Assembly (NCBI GenBank): GCA_030432695.1
Contig: JAUILN010000008.1
Coordinates: forward strand, 310,001-374,000
Origin: a bacterium
GTDB lineage: Bacteria; Planctomycetota; UBA1135; UBA2386
Reading direction: 5' to 3'
Length of the DNA stretch: 64,000 bases
The notes under the pieces were generated by a model that searched no databases, was not told the DNA's origin, and saw nothing but the letters and a program-made list of their open reading frames with translations. The position numbers and the translations under genes are program-made. Position 1 is the first letter of the stretch. Every line of letters starts with the position of its first letter. Shown piece by piece: positions 50,289 through 58,105 of this stretch.

Positions 50289-51673
50289 GCCTCGGCGGCC
50301 TCCCCGACCGGTGCCGCCAGCTTGCGCGGCCAGAAGCGGTCGACCAGCGCCTGCTTGATCAGCACCTCGTCCTTGTCGAAGCACTCGGCGAGCGTGCGCC
50401 AGCCGAGGTCGAGCGCCTCGTCGAGCGGCAGCCTGACCTGCACGTCCATGAAGCGGTCCTTGAACAGCGTGCCGTAGCGCAGCAGCTTGTGGTCGAAGTC
50501 CGACAGCTCGAAGGCCATCGCCTGCTTCTGCTGGGCGTCGCGCGCGCCGGCGAACAGGCGGATCATCGCGTTCATCAACTGGCCGTGGTCCTCGCGGGTC
50601 TCCTTGCCGATCACCAGTTGCTTGAGCCGCGACAGCGAACCGAACGGGTCGAGCACGCCGTCGTGCAGGTAGAACTGGCCCTCGGTGATGTAGCCGGTGT
50701 TGTCGGGCACCGGGTGGGTCACGTCGCCGCCGGGCATCGTGGTGACGGTCAACAGCGTCACCGAGCCGGCACCCCGGTAGTCGCAGGCCTTCTCGTAGCG
50801 GCGCGCGAGCTGCGAATAGAGGTCGCCGGTGTAGCCGCGGTTGGAGGGCACGCGGTCCATCGCCACCGCGATCTCCTTCAGCGCGTCGGCGAAGGCGGTC
50901 ATGTCGGTGAGCAACACCAACACGCGCTTGTTCTCGTCGTGGGCGATGCGCTCGGCGACCGCCAGTGCCATGTCGGGCACCAACAGCCGCTCGACCACCG
51001 GGTCGCTCGCGAGGTTGACGTACATCACCGTCCGCGCGGTGACCCCCGCCGCCTCGAAGGCGGTCTTGAACATGTGGAAGTCGTCGAAGATGAGCCCGAT
51101 CCCGCCGAACACCACCACGTCGGCGTCGGCCTGCACGCCGACGCGCGCCAGGAGCTGGTCGTAGGGCTCGCCCGAGACCGAGAAGATCGGGATCTTCTGG
51201 CTCTCCACCAGGGTGTTGAACAGGTCGATCATCGGCACGTCGGTGCGGATGACCCGGCTGGCCAGCTCGCGGCGCATCGGGTTCACCGAGGGTCCGCCGA
51301 GCGGCACGGTCGACTCGTCGGCGAGCGCCGCCTTGCCGTCCATCGGCTCGCCGGTGCCGCGGAAGATCCGGCCGAGGACCTGCTGCGAGGCGACGGTGCG
51401 CATCGGATGGCCGAGGAAGCGCACCGAGGAGCCGGTCGAAAGGCCGGCGGTGCCGCCGAGGACCTGCAGCGTGACCACGTCGCGGTCGAGCTGGATGACC
51501 TGGCCCAGGGCGCGGTGGGCGGTCTGCTGGACACCGGTCTCCTCCGCCTCCACCAGCCCCAGGTCGTGCAGCCGCGGCGCGAGGCTTCCCGCCCCCTCCA
51601 CCGGCACGCGCACGCGCAGGATGTCACCGACGATCTCGAGGACTTCGCGATAGCGGACGAGGGCGTGGGCCAT
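50285..51673 (-). CDS. ntpB: V-type ATPase subunit B (non-catalytic)
   Basis: 462 aa. 'GHPMRTVASQQVLGRIFRGTGEPMDG', 'NPMRRELASRVIRTDVPMIDLFNTLVESQKIPIFSVSGEPYDQLLARV' and 'VLVLLTDMTAFADALKEIAVAMDRVPSNRGYTGDLYSQLARRYEKA' are typical. The P-loop is absent (SVSGEPYDQ), as in all B subunits. It is the first gene of the operon here, with about 100 bp of upstream DNA including a hairpin. Having B at the front and A at the end is unusual. Confidence 0.96.
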   Translation of the reverse strand: MAHALVRYREVLEIVGDILRVRVPVEGAGSLAPRLHDLGLVEAEETGVQQTAHRALGQVIQLDRDVVTLQVLGGTAGLSTGSSVRFLGHPMRTVASQQVLGRIFRGTGEPMDGKAALADESTVPLGGPSVNPMRRELASRVIRTDVPMIDLFNTLVESQKIPIFSVSGEPYDQLLARVGVQADADVVVFGGIGLIFDDFHMFKTAFEAAGVTARTVMYVNLASDPVVERLLVPDMALAVAERIAHDENKRVLVLLTDMTAFADALKEIAVAMDRVPSNRGYTGDLYSQLARRYEKACDYRGAGSVTLLTVTTMPGGDVTHPVPDNTGYITEGQFYLHDGVLDPFGSLSRLKQLVIGKETREDHGQLMNAMIRLFAGARDAQQKQAMAFELSDFDHKLLRYGTLFKDRFMDVQVRLPLDEALDLGWRTLAECFDKDEVLIKQALVDRFWPRKLAAPVGEAAEA

Positions 51674-51745
51674 GGCGCGCGCGGGTTCGGGGGAAGCCGA
51701 GGCCAGGGAAATGCCCCGGCACCGCGACGAACTTCACCCCAAAGA

Positions 51746-51776
51746 GTGAACAGTTCGGCCCGGCCGAACCGTTCAC
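51746..51776. terminator. Long hairpin between secretin-like gene and V-ATPase operon
   Basis: Fifteen-base arms 51746-51760 and 51762-51776 pair with a single mismatch around one C. The hairpin includes the stop codon of the upstream gene and lies 73 bp before the subunit B start. No proper T-run follows on the minus strand (TCTTTGGGG), so it may be a factor-independent terminator of weak type, an mRNA-stabilising stem, or an operator of the ATPase operon. Confidence 0.55.
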
Positions 51777-53536
51777 CCCTTGCCCGGAGTCACCACGCGG
51801 CCTCGCAGCAGGAGACGGCGGTCCGTCCCTAGCAGCGATGAAGCGCGATAGATCGCTTCGAAGCGGCCGTCTACTGCGAGGTCGAACACGCGGTCGAGGT
51901 GGAAGCGGGGCACGCACGGTGACTCGATGCGGACCACGTCGGCCTCGAGTTTCGCCGGCGGGACCCGGCGGGTGCCGCCCTGCTGGACTGCATCGGAGCT
52001 GAGCGTGACCTCGCGCGCCAGCAGTCGGTCGAGACCGGTAACGCTCAGCTCCAGGTCGAGCTGCGGGGGCTGGTCGCCGAGGGGCCCGAGCACCGCGACG
52101 TTCGCGACCCAGCCGGTCTCCAGCACTCCGATCTGCGGATCGAGAACCCGCGCACCCCCGCCGGCGATCTCGGCATCGACGTCGAACACGAAGGTGCGCT
52201 CGCGTACCGCGGAGAAGGTCGCGTCGCGATCGAGGAGCAGCCGGCCGCGGAACGCCGCGAGGCGGGGTGCCTCGCCCGACGAGGTCTCGCCCGACCGGTA
52301 GCCAACCGGCACGTCGAGCAGCTCGACCTCGAGTTCGACCGGCGCCAGCAACTCGGCGAACCGCTGACCGAGTTCGGCGGTGAGTCGGCGGCCGGCCGGC
52401 GAATCCTCGAGCACCGCGAAGCGGTTGCCACCAGCGGCGTCGAAGGGATGCGGCGGGTCGAAGAACAGGCCCGGTTGCCGCCGCCGCGCGGTCTCCATGC
52501 AGCGGCCGAGCAGCGAGGGGATCCAGCCTTCCGCTTCCGGTGAATCGTCGACACCCCGCATCGTGCTGCGGAACGACACTACGCTGTCGGCGAGCAGGCC
52601 GGAGGCAGCGAGCAGCACACCTTGTCCGACCGCCTCGCCCCGCTCGCCACCCACGTCGACCGCGAGCTCCCAGACGGTGCCCGCGCCGCTCTCCCACTCC
52701 AGCACCGCGCTGTCGCCACGCCGCACCACGCAGGCCGTGGCGACCTCGCCGAACTCCTGGTCGATCCGCTGCAGCGGACCAGCCGCAGCCTGGAAGGGCA
52801 CGGGCTCGGCGTCGAGCGGCCGGGCGTCGCGCGCGAGCACGTCGAGGGCCACCAGGTCGGTGAACGGGACCGCACGCGCGCGCAGCGCCACCTGAGCACC
52901 GGAGGTCCGGGTCGTGGTCCGCGGCACGTGGATCCACACGCCGCCGGCCACCTCGCAGTCCAGGTCGTAGACGAGTTCCTCGGACGAAGTCGCGCCGAAC
53001 AGCCGCGTCGCGCCGGCGGCGGACCGAGCCTGCCCGTCGACCAGCACGACTTCGTCCGCGGCGGAGCGACGCGTGAGACGCACGTCGAGCGCCACCGGGC
53101 CGGGCAGAGCCGCGCGGACTCGCGCGAGCCCCTGCTCCAGGCGTTCGGCGAGGCCACCGCGCAGGAACCAACGGCGGCCGATCCGATGGACGACGAGATC
53201 GCGCGGGTCGACCTCGATCAGCCGGCCGACGATCTCGCACAGCGTCTTCGGATCGAGGATCCGGTCGGGCGACGCCGCTGGTTGTTCCGGGCGGATCGCG
53301 TCCTCCCAACCGGGAAGCAGCTGGTGGGCCGAGACGACGTCGAGGCGATGGGTCCAGGCGCCGTGCTCGCGCAAGGAGTGCCCCTGCAGGACCCGCGCGA
53401 CGAAGGTCTCGCCGCGCAGTGGACGGACCTGCTCGCTGCCGACCAGATCGGTGACGTCGAGCGACGGCAGCTGCGCCGTCGCCGGGGCGCCCGACCAGGT
53501 CGCGACGAGTAGGATGCCGAGAACCGGGATCCTCAC
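51773..53536 (-). CDS. Exported protein of unknown function, secretin-like paralog 2
   Basis: 587 aa from a GTG overlapping the upstream gene's stop by 4 bp (GTGA). A signal peptide (VRIPVLGILLVATWSGAPATAQ) is followed by 'LDVTDLVG', which matches the mature start of the paralog. Two internal segments carry a '(F/Y)xxDxDxE(V/I)A' motif (YDLDCEVAGG; FDVDAEIAGG), as in the paralog. The C terminus ends 'YRASSLLGTDRRLLLRGRVVTPG'. The pair appears to be a gene duplication kept in one operon. Weak similarity to outer-membrane secretin domains is a guess. Confidence 0.7.
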   Translation of the reverse strand: MRIPVLGILLVATWSGAPATAQLPSLDVTDLVGSEQVRPLRGETFVARVLQGHSLREHGAWTHRLDVVSAHQLLPGWEDAIRPEQPAASPDRILDPKTLCEIVGRLIEVDPRDLVVHRIGRRWFLRGGLAERLEQGLARVRAALPGPVALDVRLTRRSAADEVVLVDGQARSAAGATRLFGATSSEELVYDLDCEVAGGVWIHVPRTTTRTSGAQVALRARAVPFTDLVALDVLARDARPLDAEPVPFQAAAGPLQRIDQEFGEVATACVVRRGDSAVLEWESGAGTVWELAVDVGGERGEAVGQGVLLAASGLLADSVVSFRSTMRGVDDSPEAEGWIPSLLGRCMETARRRQPGLFFDPPHPFDAAGGNRFAVLEDSPAGRRLTAELGQRFAELLAPVELEVELLDVPVGYRSGETSSGEAPRLAAFRGRLLLDRDATFSAVRERTFVFDVDAEIAGGGARVLDPQIGVLETGWVANVAVLGPLGDQPPQLDLELSVTGLDRLLAREVTLSSDAVQQGGTRRVPPAKLEADVVRIESPCVPRFHLDRVFDLAVDGRFEAIYRASSLLGTDRRLLLRGRVVTPGKG

Positions 53537-55281
53537 GGCGTCGTCACCCGACCGCGAACCACCAGCCGACGCTGGCTGCCGAGCAGCGCCGAGGCCTGCC
53601 GCGTGAACACGAACCGCCCGTCCGCATCGAGCGCCGCTTCGGTGTCGAGACGGAGCTGCTTCTCCTCCGGCAGCTCGATGGTGATCACGTCGGCCTCCAG
53701 ATACGGCGACGGCGTCGGCGTCGAGTCGGTCGCGGCGACGACCCGCGGACTGATGGTCACCTCGAGCTTCCGCAGCTCGACCAACTCGTCGATCCACAGG
53801 TCGCACTCGATCGCGTCGACCTTGCCGGCGGTGCCGCGCAGCGCGGTGAGGGTCGCGAACCAACCGTCTTCGACGGCGTCGACCTTCGGGTCGGGAATGC
53901 GCGCCGCCTGCGCGACCTCGACATCGAAGTCGCGGACGTAGCTCTGCTCGCGCGCGCTGGCGAAGCAGACCGGCAGGTCGGCGAGGGCAGGTCCGCTGGC
54001 GCGGCCGAGTACCCGCACGCCCTCGGGAAGCTCGCCGTCGGCCTTCACCAGGACGTCGTATGGTGCGTCGAGGATCTCGAGCTCCACCCGCACCGGCTGC
54101 AGCAACGCGTCGAACTCGGCGGCGAGTTGTCGACCAGCACGCGGCCCGGTGCCACCGGCTGCCAGCACCAGGGCGCCACCGCCGGTCCGATTGCCGCGAT
54201 CGAAGTGGACCACCGAGTCATCGTTGCGACCGGCAGACGCCTCGACGAAGTCCGCCAGCGAGATGCCTTCGGGCTCCTCCAGTTCGAAGTAGGGCGAGCT
54301 GCGGAAGGCAAGCACCGGCGGGCCGAACAGGTTGGTGATCGCGACGCGTCCGGAGTTGTCACCCGCCGGCTGCCGCGCCTGCCAATCGACGCCACACGTG
54401 AGCCGCACGGTGGCGCCGTCGAGGTCCTGCCACTCGTGGACCGTGCTGGAGCCACGGGTCACCCTGAATGCGAAGCCGGCCTCGTCGACGCGCATCGCCG
54501 CACGGTCGAGTGGGCCCATCGCCGGGTGTGGACTGTACGGCTCGGTCTTCAGCGGTCGCCCGACGCGGGCGATGGCCTCGACGATGACCTCGTCGCGGAA
54601 GGGCATCGGCCGTGCGCGGATCCCCACCGACGCGCCGTGCACCAACTCGCCGATGATCGGGTTGGCGACGGCCGCGGACTGGGCGATCTCGACGTCGAAG
54701 TCGCGGACCAGCTGACGGCGCGCGGTCGAGCCGAGCACCGTGGTGGTGTCCCCCCGGAAGCGGTGCCGGCCGTCGACCAGCACTTCGACCCTGCCGTCGA
54801 CCTCGCGCTCCAGCATGACGTGGACGTCGATCGGCGGCGGCATCAACGCGCGGATGTCGTTCACCGCGGAGATCACCAGTTCGGGGTAGTCGGTATCGAT
54901 CAGGACCCGCCGACCGGAGTGGTGGATCTGGAGATCGAGGTCGTCGACCTCCTTGAGTGCGTTGAGCACCTCCAGGAACGAATCCTCGGAGAGCGGGCCG
55001 ATCGGCTCCTCTTCCTCGCCGAAGTAGTCGCCCTGGCTCACGGAGCGTGACGGCATGCGGCGGATCAGGTGGCCCCCACCGAGGACACCGTGGTTCGGCC
55101 AGTTGCGGCCGTCGTCGAAGTCGCGGTCGGGATTGGCAACCACCCGGCCGACGAAGAACTCACCCTCAGGGGCGCGGCGCGCGGCGGCCGAACCGAGCAG
55201 GTCGGAGACGTCGATCGGCGTCTGGGCCGCGGCCGCACCGATCAGGGACAACAGGACGAGTGTCGTGCGAGGAAGGGACAT
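53533..55281 (-). CDS. Exported protein of unknown function, secretin-like paralog 1
   Basis: 582 aa with signal peptide (MSLPRTTLVLLSLIGAAAAQ). An N-terminal region ('LSEDSFLEVLNALKEVDDLDLQIHHSGRRVLIDTDYPELVISAVNDIRALMPPPIDVHVML') has the helix-strand pattern of secretin N-type ring domains. 'QLVRDFDVEIAQSAAVANPIIGELVHGASVGIRARPM' and again 'SYVRDFDVEVAQAARIPDPKV' mark two copies of a beta-rich unit. The end 'FTRQASALLGSQRRLVVRGRVTTP' matches paralog 2. If secretin-related it would sit in the outer membrane; no pilus or secretion genes are nearby, so this stays tentative. Confidence 0.7.
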   Translation of the reverse strand: MSLPRTTLVLLSLIGAAAAQTPIDVSDLLGSAAARRAPEGEFFVGRVVANPDRDFDDGRNWPNHGVLGGGHLIRRMPSRSVSQGDYFGEEEEPIGPLSEDSFLEVLNALKEVDDLDLQIHHSGRRVLIDTDYPELVISAVNDIRALMPPPIDVHVMLEREVDGRVEVLVDGRHRFRGDTTTVLGSTARRQLVRDFDVEIAQSAAVANPIIGELVHGASVGIRARPMPFRDEVIVEAIARVGRPLKTEPYSPHPAMGPLDRAAMRVDEAGFAFRVTRGSSTVHEWQDLDGATVRLTCGVDWQARQPAGDNSGRVAITNLFGPPVLAFRSSPYFELEEPEGISLADFVEASAGRNDDSVVHFDRGNRTGGGALVLAAGGTGPRAGRQLAAEFDALLQPVRVELEILDAPYDVLVKADGELPEGVRVLGRASGPALADLPVCFASAREQSYVRDFDVEVAQAARIPDPKVDAVEDGWFATLTALRGTAGKVDAIECDLWIDELVELRKLEVTISPRVVAATDSTPTPSPYLEADVITIELPEEKQLRLDTEAALDADGRFVFTRQASALLGSQRRLVVRGRVTTP

Positions 55282-55394
55282 GGCCCCCGCATCATGCAAT
55301 CCGCGTCCCATCACCCCCCTGGAAAACGTCCCGACGGCGCAACGCGGGCATTCTGCCTTTCCACCGCGACCGGGAGTCCGTATCGAGGAGCACG

Positions 55395-56633
55395 ATGACG
55401 CTCCCCGACCGCGACGCCCTCCGCGCCCGCTTCCCGGCCCTGTCCGGCGAGACCGTGTTCCTGGACAACGCCGGCGGCGCGCAGGTGCCCGACCGCGTCG
55501 CCGAGGCCGCGCGACGCTACTACCTGGAGAGCTACGTCCAGCTCGGCGCCGACTACGACCTGTCGCGCCGGGCCTCGGCGACCGTGGACCGCGCGCGGGC
55601 GTTCGCCGAGCGGCTGTGCCACGCCGATCCGGAGCGGCACACGGTGGTGTTGGGTCCGTCCACGTCGGTCCTGTGCTCGATGCTGGCGCGCGAGTTCGGC
55701 CGGACCCGCGATCCGAAGCGCCGCGCGGTGGTGATCCAGGACGCCGGCCACGAGTCGAACCTCGGCCCCTGGACGCGCCTCGGCGACCACCGCCGCGGCT
55801 TCGAGGTGCGGACCTGGCGGGTGCGGCCGGGCGACGCGGCGGAGGTGGTGCTCGCGGACCTCGAGGCGCTGCTCGACGACCGGGTCGCGGTGGTGGCGAT
55901 CCATCACGTGTCGAACCTGCTGGGGCGGATCGAGGAAGTCCGCGCGGTCGCCGATCGGGTCCACGCCCACGGCGCACTCCTGGTGGTCGACGGCGTGGCG
56001 TTCGCGCCGCACCGCGCCGTCGACGTGCAAGCGCTCGACGCCGACTTCTACGTGTTCTCGACCTACAAGGTCTACGGCCCGCACATGGCGGTGCTCTGCG
56101 GCAAGCGCGCGGCCTTCGAGCAGCTCACCGGCGACAACCACTACTTCACCCTCGACGCCGGCGCGCCCTATGCCTTCGAACTCGGCGGCGTGAACCACGA
56201 AGGCTGCGCGGCGCTGCTCGGCGTGCAGGAGTACCTCGCCTTCGCGGCGGGTCGCGACCCCGCGACCGATCTCGACCGCGCCGGCATCGAGACCGCGTTC
56301 GAGCACTTCGCAACCCTCGAGGCGCCGCTCACCCAGCGCCTCCTCGAAGCTCTCGCCACGCGGCCGGACGTGCGCATCATCGGCCCCGCGCAGGCCGGCC
56401 GCGACCGCGTACCGACCGTCTCCTTCGCGCACCGCGAACGCCCCAGCCGCGAGATCGCCCAGGCCTGCAACGAGCAGGGCCTCGGCATCCGCTTCGGCCA
56501 CTTCTACGCCCACCGCCTCACCACCGCACTCGGCCTCGACCCCGACGACGGCGTCGTGCGCACCAGCCTGGTCCACTACAACACCGAGTCGGAGGTCGAC
56601 CGCCTGCTCCGCGCCTTCGACGAGTTGCTGTGA
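55395..56633 (+). CDS. Class V aminotransferase / cysteine desulfurase-like PLP enzyme
   Basis: 412 aa, preceded by a good GAGGAG ribosome site. 'VFLDNAGGAQVP' opens the fold; 'AIHHVSNLLGRIEEV' and 'LLVVDGVAFAPHRAVDV' bind PLP (Asp199 region), and 'FYVFSTYKVYGPH' holds the Schiff-base Lys225. 'RVPTVSFAHRERPSREIAQACNEQGLGIRFGHFYAHRL' near the end fits the CsdA-like subgroup. It may release sulfur from cysteine or act on another amino compound; no Isc/Suf genes adjoin. A hairpin follows the stop codon by 5 bp. Confidence 0.88.
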   Translation: MTLPDRDALRARFPALSGETVFLDNAGGAQVPDRVAEAARRYYLESYVQLGADYDLSRRASATVDRARAFAERLCHADPERHTVVLGPSTSVLCSMLAREFGRTRDPKRRAVVIQDAGHESNLGPWTRLGDHRRGFEVRTWRVRPGDAAEVVLADLEALLDDRVAVVAIHHVSNLLGRIEEVRAVADRVHAHGALLVVDGVAFAPHRAVDVQALDADFYVFSTYKVYGPHMAVLCGKRAAFEQLTGDNHYFTLDAGAPYAFELGGVNHEGCAALLGVQEYLAFAAGRDPATDLDRAGIETAFEHFATLEAPLTQRLLEALATRPDVRIIGPAQAGRDRVPTVSFAHRERPSREIAQACNEQGLGIRFGHFYAHRLTTALGLDPDDGVVRTSLVHYNTESEVDRLLRAFDELL

Positions 56634-56638
56634 AGTCT

Positions 56639-56673
56639 CTGTCGTAGTTGGTGCCAGGCACCGACTACGACAG
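56639..56673. terminator. Strong hairpin after aminotransferase gene, GGTGCCAGGCACC core
   Basis: Seventeen-base arms (56639-56655 and 56657-56673) pair with one mismatch around a single A, 5 bp after the stop codon. No T-run follows, so it may act as a dispersed palindromic element or as a transcript stabiliser as well as a terminator. The core is shared with 5956-5976. Confidence 0.6.
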
Positions 56674-56745
56674 ATTCCGGAGCTGCGGTCCCGGGGTGGG
56701 ACGACGGGTTCATGCGATGCGGCTCGATCCGCCGATGCCGCCTCC

Positions 56746-57279
56746 GTGACCGACACCGGAGTCGAGACCAGCCGACCGAGAGCGCTGCCGCCGCGTGCCA
56801 TCGATGCGCGCGAGTCGGAGGATTGGTTCCTGCGACTGCCCGAGGCGAAGCAGCAGCAGCTCCGCGACTACTGGGACGACCGGCTGCTCGACGGCCCGCG
56901 CTTCGGCCTGCGGCAGCGCGACCGTGCCCGCCGGCTGGCGCTCGAAGCCGCGGTCGTGCTGTGCGTACCGCTGTTCCTGGTCAACGCGCTGCTGGCCGGA
57001 CCGTTGGCCACGCTGCTGCTGCTCGCCATCGGCGCACCGGTCGGCGCGGGCGTGGGTCTCGCCGTGCACGCGATCCGCGGCGGTCGCTTCGCCGCTGCCG
57101 GCATCGGCACCGCGGCCTGGCTCCTCGTCCAGCTGGGCGGCGGCGCGGTCCGTGCAGGCGGCTCGATCAACGACGCCCCACCGCTGCTGTTCCTGTTCCT
57201 CGGTGTCTGGATGACCGCCTGCCTCTTCGCCGCCTGGGGCCAGCGGCTCGAGTTCCGGACCCTCGAAGGCACCGACTGA
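56746..57279 (+). CDS. Small four-helix membrane protein of unknown function
   Basis: 177 aa. The first about 60 residues are charged and cytoplasmic-looking ('ESEDWFLRLPEAKQQQLRDYWDDRLLDGPRFGLRQRDRARR'); four hydrophobic segments follow (about 66-86, 88-108, 112-133, 147-164). Start chosen at GTG/ATG region by good frame use. It is convergent with the phosphatase gene (16 bp gap). No family recognised. Confidence 0.65.
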   Translation: MTDTGVETSRPRALPPRAIDARESEDWFLRLPEAKQQQLRDYWDDRLLDGPRFGLRQRDRARRLALEAAVVLCVPLFLVNALLAGPLATLLLLAIGAPVGAGVGLAVHAIRGGRFAAAGIGTAAWLLVQLGGGAVRAGGSINDAPPLLFLFLGVWMTACLFAAWGQRLEFRTLEGTD

Positions 57280-57295
57280 GCCGAGAACCGCGGTG

Positions 57296-58090
57296 CTACG
57301 CGCGCGTCACCGCGATCGCCAGGTTGTCCTGCCCGCCCGGCTCGCCATCGACGCCCGCGAGCGCCAACTCGCCGAGCCGCCGACCGAACACCTCAGCATC
57401 GACACCGGTCGCGGCGAGCAGCTCGGCGAGGTGCCGCGCGCCGATCGAGCGCTCGGGCTGGCGATAGCAACACTCGTGAACGCCGTCGGTGCAGACCAGG
57501 ATCAGACCGGTCGCCGGCAACGGCGCCTCCAGTTCGGTGGCGCGACGCGGATCGAGGTCGCGGGCGCGGCTCGGCTCGACGTAGCGCGCACTCGGGGCAT
57601 CGAGCCGCATCGCGCAGGCTTCCCCGGCGTCGATCCACAGCGCGAAGCAAGCCGAGTCACCGATCGAGCAGCCGTAGAGACGGCTCGTGGCCCGGTCGAC
57701 GACCACCACCATCAAGGTCGAGGCCGAATCGTCGCCGTCCGGAGTCGGGGTCGCGTCCGGCGCAGCACCGTCGACCAGCCGCGGCAGCAGCGACAGCACG
57801 TCGAACGACGTCCTGGGGATGCCATGCCGCTCGATCTCGCCGTGTAGCCGTTCGATCAGCGCGTGGCTCGCGAAGTGGCCAAAGTGCGAATCCGCGACCG
57901 CGAGCAGGGTCCGCGGGCCGTCGTCGACGACCAGCACCGCGTCTTCGTTGGGCACCTCCGCCTCCGCCTTGGCGCCGCGCGCCGCGTCGAGTCCGTCACC
58001 GCCGGCACAGAGGATCTCCACGCTCTGGCCGACGGCCAGCGCGCGCACCGTCAACTCTCCGAACTCGGGATGGTCGCGACCCAGGAGCAC
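57296..58090 (-). CDS. PP2C-type protein phosphatase
   Basis: 264 aa from a GTG. Metal-binding motifs of PP2C are visible: 'NEDAVLVV' (48-55), 'LAVADSHFGHFAS' (the DG pair replaced by DS), 'ASTLMVVVVD', 'GCSIGDSACF', 'LVCTDGVHE' and 'GGQDNLAIAV'. These enzymes remove phosphate from Ser/Thr with Mn2+/Mg2+. It could oppose the two Ser/Thr kinases in this window, though they are 27 kb or more away. The HTH-amidohydrolase gene ends 15 bp upstream on the same strand. Confidence 0.82.
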   Translation of the reverse strand: MLLGRDHPEFGELTVRALAVGQSVEILCAGGDGLDAARGAKAEAEVPNEDAVLVVDDGPRTLLAVADSHFGHFASHALIERLHGEIERHGIPRTSFDVLSLLPRLVDGAAPDATPTPDGDDSASTLMVVVVDRATSRLYGCSIGDSACFALWIDAGEACAMRLDAPSARYVEPSRARDLDPRRATELEAPLPATGLILVCTDGVHECCYRQPERSIGARHLAELLAATGVDAEVFGRRLGELALAGVDGEPGGQDNLAIAVTRA

Positions 58091-58105
58091 ACGCGGATCG
58101 TAGCG

